A stretch of 64,000 nt of DNA from Clostridiaceae bacterium (GTDB lineage Bacteria > Bacillota > Clostridia > Oscillospirales > Acutalibacteraceae): contig JAEERC010000011.1 in assembly GCA_016285645.1 (NCBI GenBank), forward strand, positions 1-64,000, in the 5' to 3' direction. Numbering within the stretch: the stretch's first letter is position 1; each line of letters begins with the position of its first letter. Of the stretch, positions 1 to 8,082 are shown piece after piece. The position numbers were made by a program, and so were the translations under genes. Under the pieces are notes generated by a model, which saw nothing but the letters and a program-made list of their open reading frames with translations, was not told the origin of the DNA and made no database searches.

Positions 1-1248
1 GAACTTGTGAGAGAATTCTGCGAAGAGCAGTTTGTGAAAAAAGGAATGTGCTGTGATTTTTCAATTCACGATAAAGGCGACGGCAACCCTCACGCGCATA
101 TTCTTCTCACTCTCAGGTCGCTGAATGAAAACGGAAACTGGATGCCGAAGTGCAGAAAAGAATACGATCTCGATGAAAACGGAGAAAGAATAAAACTGCC
201 TTCGGGCGAATTCAAGAGCCACAGAGTTGATTTGACCGACTGGAACAAAAGAGAAAACTGTGAACTCTGGCGCAGCGAATGGGCGAAGATACAGAACAAA
301 TATTATGAAAAGAATAATATTGATGTTCAGATTGATCTCCGTTCATACGAGCGCAGAGAAATTGATAAACTTCCCTCGGTTCATCTGGGACCTTACGCAT
401 CCGGTCTGGAGAAACAGGGTGTTGAAACCGAGCTCGGTAATTTCAACAGAGCCATTGAGGAACACAATAAAGAAAAAATGACTCTGCTTGAATTAATCGG
501 AAAGATTAAATCGGTCATTTCCGAAATTGCCGATAAGCTTCGCAGGCTCAGAACAAATTCAGTCAAAGAACCTACACTTACGGAAATACTTCTCGACTAT
601 CTTGAAATCCGCAAGAGCGGGAGAAGCGACTGGGGCTTTTACGCAAAAAGAAACTGCACGATAAAAGATCTCAAGGAAGTTTCAGCGGCTATAGTTTTTC
701 TGAGCAATAACAATCTGAGAACCGTCAAAGATCTCAGACGGATAATAGATTCCGCAGACAAAAAGGAAAAAATCCGCAAAGAGATGAAAGACACAAAACA
801 GATTATTCTGAAACTCAGGGATATACGTGAAACCGAAGAGACTTACGGAAAATATCTGAAATCATTTTTCAAAGACGGTTACTACAAAACACATAAAGAA
901 CAGATTGACAGATACCGTAAAGCCGAAAAATATCTTAAGAGCCGCGGTTACGATTCGCTGACAAATATTGAGCCGTTTACAGCGCAATACGACAGACTCA
1001 AGGCTGAATACAAATCTTTCGGCGATGATGTTCCCGAAAAGAACAGCGATAAATACAAAGAGATGTATCGCATCAGCAGAATTGTTTCAACCGTGCTTGA
1101 CGATATGGATATTCAGTCCGACAGCGCTCAGCCAGAGAAGAAAAAAGAATCTCTGCTCGAACGTTTGGATACAAACAAGAAGATTATAAAAGAAAATGAA
1201 ACCCGGAACAAAACCAGGATTTCAAAAAGCAAAACCGAAAGGAGCTGA
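1..1248 (+). CDS. MobA/MobL-family relaxase, 5'-truncated by the window edge
   Basis: Partial: the frame is open to base 1, so the N-terminus lies outside the window. Near the visible start is HDKGDGNPHAHILLTLR, the HxH metal-binding region of MobA/MobL (MOBQ-type) relaxases, which nick oriT and pilot single-stranded DNA during mobilisation. After about residue 150 the chain becomes lysine/glutamate-rich and helical with no catalytic motif, typical of the C-terminal tail of these proteins. It is followed directly by an excisionase-like gene and an integrase, giving the usual mob-xis-int order of small clostridial integrative mobilisable elements. The family call rests on the PHAHI motif and the context; the upstream Tyr nucleophile is not visible. 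Confidence 0.85.
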   Translation, partial: ELVREFCEEQFVKKGMCCDFSIHDKGDGNPHAHILLTLRSLNENGNWMPKCRKEYDLDENGERIKLPSGEFKSHRVDLTDWNKRENCELWRSEWAKIQNKYYEKNNIDVQIDLRSYERREIDKLPSVHLGPYASGLEKQGVETELGNFNRAIEEHNKEKMTLLELIGKIKSVISEIADKLRRLRTNSVKEPTLTEILLDYLEIRKSGRSDWGFYAKRNCTIKDLKEVSAAIVFLSNNNLRTVKDLRRIIDSADKKEKIRKEMKDTKQIILKLRDIRETEETYGKYLKSFFKDGYYKTHKEQIDRYRKAEKYLKSRGYDSLTNIEPFTAQYDRLKAEYKSFGDDVPEKNSDKYKEMYRISRIVSTVLDDMDIQSDSAQPEKKKESLLERLDTNKKIIKENETRNKTRISKSKTERS

Positions 1249-1253
1249 TAAAT

Positions 1254-1445
1254 ATAAACACCGAAAAAAGTATTAATGATTATCCCGATGTTATTACCAT
1301 TGAAGAACTTATGGAAATGCTGCATATCGGCAGGAACTCTGCCTACAGCATTCTCAAAGACGGCCTCATTAAAACAATCAAAGTCGGGAAGAAATATATC
1401 ATCCCCAAGAAAAGCGTAATAGATTTTCTCGAATCAGCCGGCTGA
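1254..1445 (+). CDS. Excisionase-like helix-turn-helix protein
   Basis: A 63-residue frame lying 5 bases after the relaxase stop. It contains an excisionase/MerR-like HTH (ITIEELMEMLHIGRNSAYS, then a basic IKTIKVGKKYIIPKKSV wing), as in Tn916-type Xis and element-borne small DNA-binding proteins that set recombination direction. The relaxase ends inside an AAAGGAG ribosome site (1238-1244). The codon at the proper spacing in this frame is ATA at 1254; the first ATG is at 1311, which would remove the residues before the HTH. Either a rare ATA start or translational coupling is implied. The product class is clear; the exact start is not. Confidence 0.75.
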   Translation: MNTEKSINDYPDVITIEELMEMLHIGRNSAYSILKDGLIKTIKVGKKYIIPKKSVIDFLESAG

Positions 1446-1462
1446 TTTATCCGATTAAAAAC

Positions 1463-1492
1463 TTGCAAACCAATCACTCCGTATATTATAAT
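1463..1492 (+). promoter_or_regulatory. Integrase promoter (TTGCAA-N18-TATAAT)
   Basis: -35 TTGCAA at 1463-1468 and -10 TATAAT at 1487-1492 lie upstream of the integrase. An inverted repeat AATCACTCC (1472-1480) / GGAGTGATT (1499-1507) brackets the -10 box, so a bound repressor could cover the promoter. Confidence 0.6.
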
Positions 1493-1501
1493 GAATGTGG
1501 A

Positions 1502-1518
1502 GTGATTACCGTAATCAC
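1502..1518. promoter_or_regulatory. 17-bp perfect palindrome before the integrase ribosome site
   Basis: GTGATTAC-C-GTAATCAC, ending one base before AGGAGG (1519-1524). It could be an operator or an RNA hairpin beside the Shine-Dalgarno sequence. Its left arm shares GTGATT with the larger inverted repeat that flanks the -10 box. Confidence 0.55.
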
Positions 1519-1535
1519 AGGAGGTATCAATTATT

Positions 1536-2831
1536 TTGATTACAGGTAATCTGCAGAAGAAACACGGCAAATACTATGCCGTATTGAATTTAAAGGATGA
1601 TGGCGGAGAAAGATATCAGAAATGGATCAGCACCGATATTCCGACAAACGGCAAAAAACGGGACGCGGAGGAAATCCTTGCTGAACTGATAAAAAAATGG
1701 AGTGGTATCAAAGTTCGCAGAGGTAATATCGACGTTGCAAGTTATTTTGAGGAATGGCTCGAAACCGCTGACCGCAATATCAGGCAGAACACATATCGCG
1801 GCTACTGCGGAACAATGCGCAATCATATTATTCCGTATTTCAAAGAGCACAAAATCAAATTGCAGGATCTGACAACAATGGATCTTGAAGACTATTACTA
1901 TTCCAAAATGCGACCCGAATCCAATCTGGTGACAGGCACCGCACTTTCCGCGACTACTATTCACCACCATCACCAGAATATCAGCAGAGCACTCTCAGAC
2001 GCAGTCAGACAGGGACTTATTCCGGCAAACCCCGCATCGGCGGCAAGACTGCCGAAGCAGGAAAAGTTCAAACCCGAATTCTGCAATTCGGAGCAGATTG
2101 ACCAGTTGCTTGTCCTTTTTGAAAATAATCCGGTTGAACTGCCTGTCAGACTTTGCGCTATTTACGGTTTCAGAAGAAGCGAAGTGCTGGGACTCCGATG
2201 GAAAAATGTTGACTTTGTAAATATGTCAATAACCATCAGCGAAACACTTCAGCAGCATATCGGCGGTAATTATACAGACAAGACCAAAACAGAAAGCAGC
2301 TACCGCACGCTTCCGATGACCGACAAAGCATATAACCTTCTCAAAGAACAGAAAGCTTTGCAGGCGCAGCGCAGAGAACTGCTCGGAGATTATTACATTC
2401 AGAACGATTACGTCTGCACCATGCCCAACGGTGAAGTAATCAGTCCGAATTACCTGACCCGTATTTTTCATTCGGTTGTTGAACACAGCACACTGCCGCA
2501 GATCCGTCTGCACGATTTAAGGCACTCGGCGGCGAGTAATTTACTCAACGCGGGTTTCTCTGTAGTCCAGGTTCAGGAATGGCTCGGCCACAGCAGCGCG
2601 GAAACCACATTAAGGTTTTACGCGCATGCTGATAAGTCATCGAAAAAGGCTATCGCGGACTCACTGAATCTTATTGATCAGCGAAAAGATGCCGAAAAAG
2701 AATTTCTGACTGAGAGCCTGGTAAAGGAAAACAGCAGCGTAACAGTAGACCAGAAGCCGCCGAAACGTAAAAAAATATCGGCCAGAATTGCACCGAAAAA
2801 CATACTGCAATTAAAGCCGAATTCTGCCTAA
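1536..2831 (+). CDS. int: Tyrosine recombinase (site-specific integrase)
   Basis: A 431-residue phage/ICE-type integrase catalysing insertion and excision of the element. An N-terminal AP2-like arm-binding region (about 1-60) is followed by a SAM-like core-binding domain (about 65-165) and the catalytic domain. Catalytic residues are visible: Arg213 (GFRRSEVLGL), a hairpin Lys near 251, His326-x-x-Arg329 (LHDLRH), His352 (GHSS) and nucleophile Tyr362 (RFYAH). The start is TTG at 1536, 11 bases after AGGAGG. The lysine-rich tail after residue 400 is extra to the fold. The gene lies about 130 bp from the 3' end of a tRNA-Trp gene, the usual target for such elements. Confidence 0.93.
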   Translation: MITGNLQKKHGKYYAVLNLKDDGGERYQKWISTDIPTNGKKRDAEEILAELIKKWSGIKVRRGNIDVASYFEEWLETADRNIRQNTYRGYCGTMRNHIIPYFKEHKIKLQDLTTMDLEDYYYSKMRPESNLVTGTALSATTIHHHHQNISRALSDAVRQGLIPANPASAARLPKQEKFKPEFCNSEQIDQLLVLFENNPVELPVRLCAIYGFRRSEVLGLRWKNVDFVNMSITISETLQQHIGGNYTDKTKTESSYRTLPMTDKAYNLLKEQKALQAQRRELLGDYYIQNDYVCTMPNGEVISPNYLTRIFHSVVEHSTLPQIRLHDLRHSAASNLLNAGFSVVQVQEWLGHSSAETTLRFYAHADKSSKKAIADSLNLIDQRKDAEKEFLTESLVKENSSVTVDQKPPKRKKISARIAPKNILQLKPNSA

Positions 2832-2851
2832 TTTTCTATATGGGTTTTAAA

Positions 2852-2894
2852 AAGTGTTAGACAAGTGTTAGAAAAATGGCCAAAAAGTGTTAGA
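2852..2894 (+). repeat. Three direct repeats AAGTGTTAGA, probable integrase arm sites
   Basis: AAGTGTTAGA occurs at 2852-2861, 2863-2872 and 2885-2894. The spacings of 11 and 22 bp place all three on the same face of the helix. Their position between int and the tRNA-Trp 3' end fits arm-type integrase binding sites at an attachment end. The function is inferred. Confidence 0.6.
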
Positions 2895-2910
2895 CAAAAC
2901 CAAATGAGGT

Positions 2911-2960
2911 AAAAAGCAAATCCTGAAACCCTTGTATATCAACGGTTTCAGGACTTGCTT
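2911..2960 (-). terminator. Rho-independent terminator of the tRNA-Met/tRNA-Trp transcript
   Basis: A 17-bp stem (2914-2930 with 2944-2960) has a 13-base loop and is followed on the minus strand by a run of five U. The single mismatch in DNA becomes a G-U pair in minus-strand RNA, which supports this orientation. The stem starts at the encoded CCA end, so the terminator may belong to the inserted element. Confidence 0.75.
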
Positions 2961-3035
2961 GGCAGGGGCAGAAGGACTTGAACCCTCGGCACGCGGTTTT
3001 GGAGACCGCTGCTCTACCAACTGAGCTATACCCCT
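2960..3035 (-). tRNA. tRNA-Trp (anticodon CCA)
   Basis: A 76-base cloverleaf with acceptor AGGGGTA, a D-arm TAGCTCAGTTGGTAGAGC, an anticodon loop CTCCAAA (anticodon CCA) and a T-arm GGTTCAAGTCC. The 3' CCA is encoded (TGG at 2960-2962 on the plus strand). The 3' end faces the integrase, as expected for an intact tRNA serving as attachment site. Confidence 0.95.
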
Positions 3036-3043
3036 ATGAGGAA

Positions 3044-3120
3044 TGGTGGGCCACCAGGGACTCGAACCCCGGACCATTCGGTTATGAGCCGAGTGCTCTA
3101 ACCAACTGAGCTAGTGGCCC
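3044..3120 (-). tRNA. tRNA-Met (anticodon CAT), elongator type
   Basis: A 77-base tRNA with acceptor GGGCCAC/GTGGCCC, D-loop with GGTTAG, anticodon loop CTCATAA and encoded CCA. The overall form matches elongator tRNA-Met. It is transcribed ahead of tRNA-Trp with an 8-base spacer. Confidence 0.93.
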
Positions 3121-3138
3121 GTTTGTGAATGCTAGAAT

Positions 3139-3167
3139 ATATTATCAAAAACTACCGTGTTTGTCAA
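3139..3167 (-). promoter_or_regulatory. tRNA operon promoter (TTGACA-N17-TAATAT)
   Basis: Minus-strand -35 TTGACA (3162-3167) and -10 TAATAT (3139-3144) with a 17-base spacer, about 20 bases upstream of the tRNA-Met 5' end. A strong housekeeping-sigma promoter. Confidence 0.85.
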
Positions 3168-3207
3168 TTGTTTTTTTAAGTGTTTTTCAAATCATCCTGT
3201 TTGCCGG

Positions 3208-3248
3208 AAAAACGGCGTCCGTCAGCGTGTTTTCAAGCCGGCGGACGC
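3208..3248 (-). terminator. Terminator after the GH16 gene
   Basis: Minus strand: GCGTCCG/CGGACGC arms (3242-3248 and 3215-3221) around a 20-base loop, then CG and a run of U (3208-3212). It lies just past the GH16 stop codon. Confidence 0.6.
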
Positions 3249-3264
3249 TTTGCTTTTCAATGTT

Positions 3265-4173
3265 TTATTTCTGATAAATCTTCACGTAATCCACTATGAA
3301 TTGCGAGGTGAAATCCTTTTCATGGGTTATTTCATCGGGTATTTCGAGCGAGACTATGACGTGCTCGTTTTCCTGCGAAACGCCCTTGCTGAACGACGAC
3401 CTTGCCGTTTCAACGCCGTTTATATAGAAGATGTACTCGTCCTCCGTCCATTCAAGGCCGTAGGTGTTGTACTCCTCATAGATATTGTTGCCCTTGAACA
3501 CGCCGAGCATTCTCGAATCGAGGCGGTCGGGGTCGTCGTCGCCGCCGTTGCAGTGAATCGTCTGCGTAACCGAGTTCCTCAGCGAGGAATTGGTTTTGCC
3601 GCCGTAGGGCGCCTCAAAAATATCGAGTTCCGCTCCGCCTACGCCGCCCTTTGAAAGCTCGTGGTCGTAGGGGTGATCCGCCTGAATCCAGAACGCGCTC
3701 CAGAACTCGCCGCCGTCGTTGCACTTGCAGCGTATTTCGAAATACCCGCGGTTGTAGGTTTCAAAAAGCGAAATCGCCGCGGCGTACCAGCCCGCGCCGT
3801 AGGCGCCGTCCTCAAGATATTCGCAGGTGATAACGAGGTTGCCGTCCTCCACCTTTACCTGACTTTCGCAGTTGGCGCCGTTCCTTCTCGGACCCTGACC
3901 GCGGTGGTACCAAACATCGGTGTTGAGCGCCTCGCCCTCAAAATCATCAAAGAAAACGAGCGAGTATCCGTCGAGATTCAGTTCCTGCCCCGAGGGTGTA
4001 AGCGGCAGGTCAAACAGCACGCAGCCGAACATTTCGGCGAACGCCACGGCAACGGCAACAAGTTTTTTAAACGAGAATCCGCCCGAGAAAAGCGCGGAAA
4101 AAAGTCTGCCGACTCTGTAAACGGCGTCCTGCTGGCGCCAGGCGAGGTGCAGAAATTCAAATATTTTTTGCAT
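3265..4173 (-). CDS. Glycoside hydrolase family 16, membrane-anchored
   Basis: A 302-residue endo-beta-glucanase-like enzyme of the GH16 clan (laminarinase/lichenase type). A hydrophobic segment at about residues 36-58 probably anchors or exports it. The beta-jelly-roll domain begins at VFFDDFEGEALNTDVW and carries the family motif E182-L-D184-I-F-E187; Glu182 is the expected nucleophile, Asp184 the helper and Glu187 the acid/base. FWSAFWIQ upstream of the motif is also typical. Beta-1,3(4)-glucan is the likely substrate but carrageenase- or agarase-like activity cannot be excluded. The start follows GGGAGG at good spacing. It is transcribed away from a GH3 operon, suggesting joint polysaccharide use. 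Confidence 0.88.
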   Translation of the reverse strand: MQKIFEFLHLAWRQQDAVYRVGRLFSALFSGGFSFKKLVAVAVAFAEMFGCVLFDLPLTPSGQELNLDGYSLVFFDDFEGEALNTDVWYHRGQGPRRNGANCESQVKVEDGNLVITCEYLEDGAYGAGWYAAAISLFETYNRGYFEIRCKCNDGGEFWSAFWIQADHPYDHELSKGGVGGAELDIFEAPYGGKTNSSLRNSVTQTIHCNGGDDDPDRLDSRMLGVFKGNNIYEEYNTYGLEWTEDEYIFYINGVETARSSFSKGVSQENEHVIVSLEIPDEITHEKDFTSQFIVDYVKIYQK

Positions 4174-4204
4174 AACAGCCTCCCGTTGACTTTATTCTTT
4201 TTTA

Positions 4205-4233
4205 ATAATATCACGGGCGGACGGACTTTTCAA
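4205..4233 (-). promoter_or_regulatory. GH16 promoter (TTGAAA-N17-TATTAT)
   Basis: -35 TTGAAA at 4228-4233 and -10 TATTAT at 4205-4210 on the minus strand, about 30 bases upstream of the GH16 start. Confidence 0.6.
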
Positions 4234-4271
4234 CGGTATTTTGCCGCGCCCACGGGCACGATAATTAATTG

Positions 4272-4301
4272 TTGATTTTTTGCTCTGTTTTATTATATAA
4301 T
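4272..4301 (+). promoter_or_regulatory. Promoter of the metallophosphoesterase/GH3 operon
   Basis: TTGATT at 4272-4277 and TATAAT at 4296-4301 with an 18-base spacer in an AT-rich stretch; GGAGGAG lies at 4321-4327 before the first gene. Confidence 0.55.
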
Positions 4302-4335
4302 ATAATTTAGATTTTAAAATGGAGGAGAGTTGTTT

Positions 4336-5979
4336 ATGTCAGGCAGAATTCCCGGCTCCGGTCACGCGCCGATTAAAATTCAGTTTGTTACCGACATCCA
4401 CTACTACTCGCGCAAGAACGGCACAGAAGGCGCCGCCTACGACAAAGAGGAGGCGAAGAGCCAGCAGGTTATCAAGGACAGCGACCTTGTAATCAAAAAG
4501 GGCTTCGACATGCTCTGCGAGGACGACTCGACCGACATTGTCGTTATAGCGGGCGATACCACGAGAAACGGCGAATACAACTCTCACGAGGAAGTTATTG
4601 AGCTTATGCGCTCGCTCAAAGCGAGGGGCAAGCGGGTCTATGTCATAACCGCCACGCACGATTACAGAGGCAACGGCGAAGGCAGGGGCTTTGACGGCGA
4701 CAAGGTTATAGGCGTGCCCGCCGTGTCGGACAGGCACGAGTTGTGGAAAATGTATTATGAATTCGGTCCCGGTGAGGCGATTGCCCGCCACGAGGACTCG
4801 ATGAGCTATGTTATTCAGCTCGCGGACGGTTACCGTCTTTTCGCTCTCAACGACGACTACAACCTCAAGGGCGAGGGCGAGGGCGGTTCGGGCTATTCCG
4901 ACGACTGCACGGAATGGATTATGGCTCAGCTTGAGGACGCGAAAAAGAACGACCAGTTCGTTGTTGCCATGACTCACCACCCGATGGTGTCCCCCTCCCC
5001 GTTCTATTCGATTATAGGCAAGGGCGATATGCAGAAATTCCACGAAAAAACGCGTGAAATCTTCGCGGACGCGGGGCTCAACGTGATGCTCACAGGCCAC
5101 ACCCATATTCACGATATAAGCTATGTAACCACCGCGAAGGGCAACAGATTCTACGACATCTCCTGCAGCGCGCTCATCGGCTGCCCCCCGAATTACCGCA
5201 ATGTGACAATCGACCCCGAAAACGCGAAGGTTGAGGTTGACACCGTAACGCTCACCGATGTTCCCGGCGTTGACACAAAGGGCGAGCCGTTTGATAAATA
5301 TATGGAAAACTTCTTCTTCGGCATGATAAGGAAAATCGTGTGGGCGGCGGGCTACGACATTGACACTCTCGCGCAGATGACTCCGGCGTTTTCCGTGCCC
5401 GGGGAGAAGGTGCTGAAACTCCGCCACATCATAAAGCCGCTCGGTAAATTCCTCAACAAACTCACTTTCAAAAAGATATGGAGAGTGTGCAAGAAGGAGA
5501 GCGGGCTCAAAAAGAGCGATATAGCCGACATTGGCGGCAACAAGGTTGTTGACTTTATTGTTGAGCTTGTAAAGAACCTCTACTGCGGCGATTCCCCCTA
5601 TTCACCCGAAACGAGGGAATATAAACTCTGCTGCGGTTTTCTCAATGTGATTGACAGTTTTCTCAACACAATTCACCTGCCGATAGGCAAATTCCTCAAG
5701 GGCGCCCAAAGCGTGCGCTCACTGGTTGAGCCGCTCCTTTACAACAGCGGCTACTGTGACGCGAAAGCGACGCTTCCTCTCTATCCGCTCTTTGATGAGA
5801 CGAATCCCGCTCCACCCGAAATGTTTGAAACGAAGGAGACACCGGACACGGTAAAGCCGAGCAAAAAAGGTCCGCTTGTGCTCATCCTCATCATTCTCGC
5901 CGTTCTGCTCGCGCTCGCGCTTCTTTGCGGCGTTATCGGGCTTATAGTATGGCTCATAATCTTTCTTATCAATAAATAA
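4336..5979 (+). CDS. Metallophosphoesterase with C-terminal membrane anchor
   Basis: A 547-residue calcineurin-like phosphoesterase. Metal-site motifs are D20-x-H22 (VTDIHYY), GDTTRNGE, MTHHP and GHTHIHD. The canonical GNHD motif reads ATHDY, so the usual metal-ligand Asn is replaced by Thr. A basic helical region (about 340-500) follows and the protein ends in a single membrane helix (LVLILIILAVLLALALLCG...), with no obvious signal peptide; the domain is probably cytoplasmic and tail-anchored. The ATG at 4336 has GGAGGAG upstream. It heads an operon with a GH3 enzyme 12 bases downstream. A paralogue with the same THDY change lies at 52223-53659. The substrate is unknown. Confidence 0.85.
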   Translation: MSGRIPGSGHAPIKIQFVTDIHYYSRKNGTEGAAYDKEEAKSQQVIKDSDLVIKKGFDMLCEDDSTDIVVIAGDTTRNGEYNSHEEVIELMRSLKARGKRVYVITATHDYRGNGEGRGFDGDKVIGVPAVSDRHELWKMYYEFGPGEAIARHEDSMSYVIQLADGYRLFALNDDYNLKGEGEGGSGYSDDCTEWIMAQLEDAKKNDQFVVAMTHHPMVSPSPFYSIIGKGDMQKFHEKTREIFADAGLNVMLTGHTHIHDISYVTTAKGNRFYDISCSALIGCPPNYRNVTIDPENAKVEVDTVTLTDVPGVDTKGEPFDKYMENFFFGMIRKIVWAAGYDIDTLAQMTPAFSVPGEKVLKLRHIIKPLGKFLNKLTFKKIWRVCKKESGLKKSDIADIGGNKVVDFIVELVKNLYCGDSPYSPETREYKLCCGFLNVIDSFLNTIHLPIGKFLKGAQSVRSLVEPLLYNSGYCDAKATLPLYPLFDETNPAPPEMFETKETPDTVKPSKKGPLVLILIILAVLLALALLCGVIGLIVWLIIFLINK

Positions 5980-5991
5980 TTCCGGGGTGAA

Positions 5992-8082
5992 ATGATGGAT
6001 TACACAAAAGCTAAGGAAAAAGCCGAAATAATCGTTTCGCAGATGACGGTTGAGGAAAAACTCTCTCAACTTGTATATAACGCTCCTGCAATCGAGCGGC
6101 TGGGCATTCACGAATACAACTGGTGGAACGAGGCGCTCCACGGCGTTGCCCGCGCGGGCACTGCCACGGTATTCCCTCAGGCGATAGCGCTTGCCGCGGC
6201 TTTTGACCCGGCTCTCGTTGAGGAGGTCGCCGGCGCCATATCCACAGAGGGCCGCGCGAAATACAACAAGAGCGTTGAATTCGGCGACAGGGATATATAC
6301 AAGGGGCTGACCTACTGGTCGCCCAACATCAACATTTTCAGGGATCCGCGCTGGGGCAGAGGCCACGAGACCTACGGCGAGGACCCGTTCCTGACCGCCG
6401 AGACGGGCAAAGCGTTTATAAAGGGCATTCAGGGCGACGGCGAATATCTCAAGGCAGGCGCCTGCTCCAAGCATTTCGCGGTGCACTCGGGGCCCGAGGA
6501 TTTGAGGCACGGCTTTGACGCAAAGGCGAGCAAGAAGGATATTGAGGAAACATATCTGCCCGCTTTCGAAAAGACGGTCAAGGCGGGAGTCGCGGGCGTT
6601 ATGGGCGCTTACAGCGGCTTTAACGGCACCCCCTGCAACGCGAACGCCGAACTTATACAGAACACCCTGCGCGGCGACTGGGGCTTTAAGGGCTATTTCG
6701 TTTCGGACTGCGGAGCAATAGCCGACCTCTATGAAAACCACCATATAGCCGACACTCCCGAGGAGGCGGCGGCAGCGGCTTTCAACGCGGGCTGTGATCT
6801 GAACTGCGGCGATTACTACCGCTTCTTATATGAGGCGTATGAAAAGGATTTGATAGACGGCGAGCGCATTCACGAGGCGGCGGTGACACTGTTCACAATA
6901 CGCTGCCTGCTCGGCGAATTTGAGGAGATAAGACCGTATTCGGATATCCCCTATTCCGCCGTGGACTGCGCCGCACACAAGGCGCTCAACCTCAAAGCGG
7001 CGTGTGAATCGCTCGTTCTTCTCAAAAACGAAAACGGCTTTTTGCCGCTCGATAAAAACAGTATCGGCTCAATAGGCGTGGTCGGCCCCAACGCGATGAA
7101 CATAACCGTGCTCGAGGGTAACTACGAGGGCAGGGCTTCGCAGTATATAACAGCCGCCGACGGCATAAGGCAGGTGTTTGACAAAAGCGAAATCCGCGTT
7201 GCCGAGGGCTGTAAATACAAGGACGAGCGTCTGTGCAGCTGGGACGGCTTTGAGAACCTCTATTCCGACGGTCTCGCCGTTGCAACAAGCAGCGATATAA
7301 CCGTGCTCTGCCTCGGTCTGAACCGCGATTACGAGGGCGAGGGCGAAGGCGCCGACAAAACCGATGTGCTTCTGCCGATGTCTCAGATGAAACTCGCCGA
7401 GCAGGTCTGCGACAGATGCGAAAATGTGGTTATTGTTCTCATGTGCGGCAGCAGCATTGACATAGGCGAAAAACTCAGGAGCAAGGCAAAGGCGATTATA
7501 GCCGCCTGGTACCCCGGCGCTCTGGGAGGTCTTGCCGTGGCGAAACTGCTCGCGGGCGAATTCTCCCCCTGCGGAAGGCTGCCGATAACATTTTATGACG
7601 GCACAAAGCCCCTGCCCGATTTTACCGACTACTCAATGAAGGGGCGCACATACAGATTCCTCGAGGACACCCCTGTCTGGGAGTTCGGCTTCGGCCTCGG
7701 CTATTCGAAGGCGGTTTACGAAAACGCCGCCGTCACGGAAATAAACGACGATACTATCAAGGTGAAAGTTAATATAAGAAACACGGGCGCTTATGATATA
7801 AAGGAGAAGGTTCAGGTTTACGCCTCGTTTACGGACTCGCGCACTTCCACCCCCGCTTATCAGCTCTGCGCTCTCGGCACAGCGGAAATACCCGCGGGCG
7901 GGGAGGTCTGCAAGGCGCTCTGTATTGACAGGTACTGGGTAAAAGCAGTTACGAAAAACGGCGGGCGCGTTGAACCCGACGGAGAGATTAAGCTTTATAT
8001 CGGCTCGTCGCTTCCCACCGATTACAGTTATTCACTCGGCGCTCCCAAAGCCGCCGAAATTGAGATACGGGGTGCGGTATGA
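5992..8082 (+). CDS. Glycoside hydrolase family 3 (beta-glucosidase/beta-xylosidase type)
   Basis: A 696-residue intracellular exo-glycosidase: no signal peptide is seen. The N-terminal TIM barrel (about 15-300) contains NWWNEALHGVAR, RDPRWGRGHETYGEDP and the nucleophile region FVSDCGA with Asp239. The alpha/beta sandwich (about 340-560) has LLKNENGFLPL and the GEGEGADKT loop, and a fibronectin-III-like domain ends the chain. NWWNEALHGVAR and the ETYGEDP loop resemble the beta-xylosidase/arabinofuranosidase branch, but beta-glucosidase is equally possible. Two ATGs (5992, 5995) follow GGGGTG. The stop overlaps the next start (ATGA). Confidence 0.92.
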   Translation: MMDYTKAKEKAEIIVSQMTVEEKLSQLVYNAPAIERLGIHEYNWWNEALHGVARAGTATVFPQAIALAAAFDPALVEEVAGAISTEGRAKYNKSVEFGDRDIYKGLTYWSPNINIFRDPRWGRGHETYGEDPFLTAETGKAFIKGIQGDGEYLKAGACSKHFAVHSGPEDLRHGFDAKASKKDIEETYLPAFEKTVKAGVAGVMGAYSGFNGTPCNANAELIQNTLRGDWGFKGYFVSDCGAIADLYENHHIADTPEEAAAAAFNAGCDLNCGDYYRFLYEAYEKDLIDGERIHEAAVTLFTIRCLLGEFEEIRPYSDIPYSAVDCAAHKALNLKAACESLVLLKNENGFLPLDKNSIGSIGVVGPNAMNITVLEGNYEGRASQYITAADGIRQVFDKSEIRVAEGCKYKDERLCSWDGFENLYSDGLAVATSSDITVLCLGLNRDYEGEGEGADKTDVLLPMSQMKLAEQVCDRCENVVIVLMCGSSIDIGEKLRSKAKAIIAAWYPGALGGLAVAKLLAGEFSPCGRLPITFYDGTKPLPDFTDYSMKGRTYRFLEDTPVWEFGFGLGYSKAVYENAAVTEINDDTIKVKVNIRNTGAYDIKEKVQVYASFTDSRTSTPAYQLCALGTAEIPAGGEVCKALCIDRYWVKAVTKNGGRVEPDGEIKLYIGSSLPTDYSYSLGAPKAAEIEIRGAV

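Noticed and set aside
2868..3077. 69-codon minus-strand frame over the tRNAs
   Set aside because: The sequence is accounted for by two complete tRNA cloverleaves.
3157..4275. Two plus-strand frames opposite GH16
   Set aside because: The GH16 active-site motif on the minus strand decides the coding strand.
4339..6744. Long minus-strand frames (362 and 341 codons) opposite the phosphoesterase and GH3 genes
   Set aside because: The plus-strand genes carry family motifs throughout; the minus frames have none.
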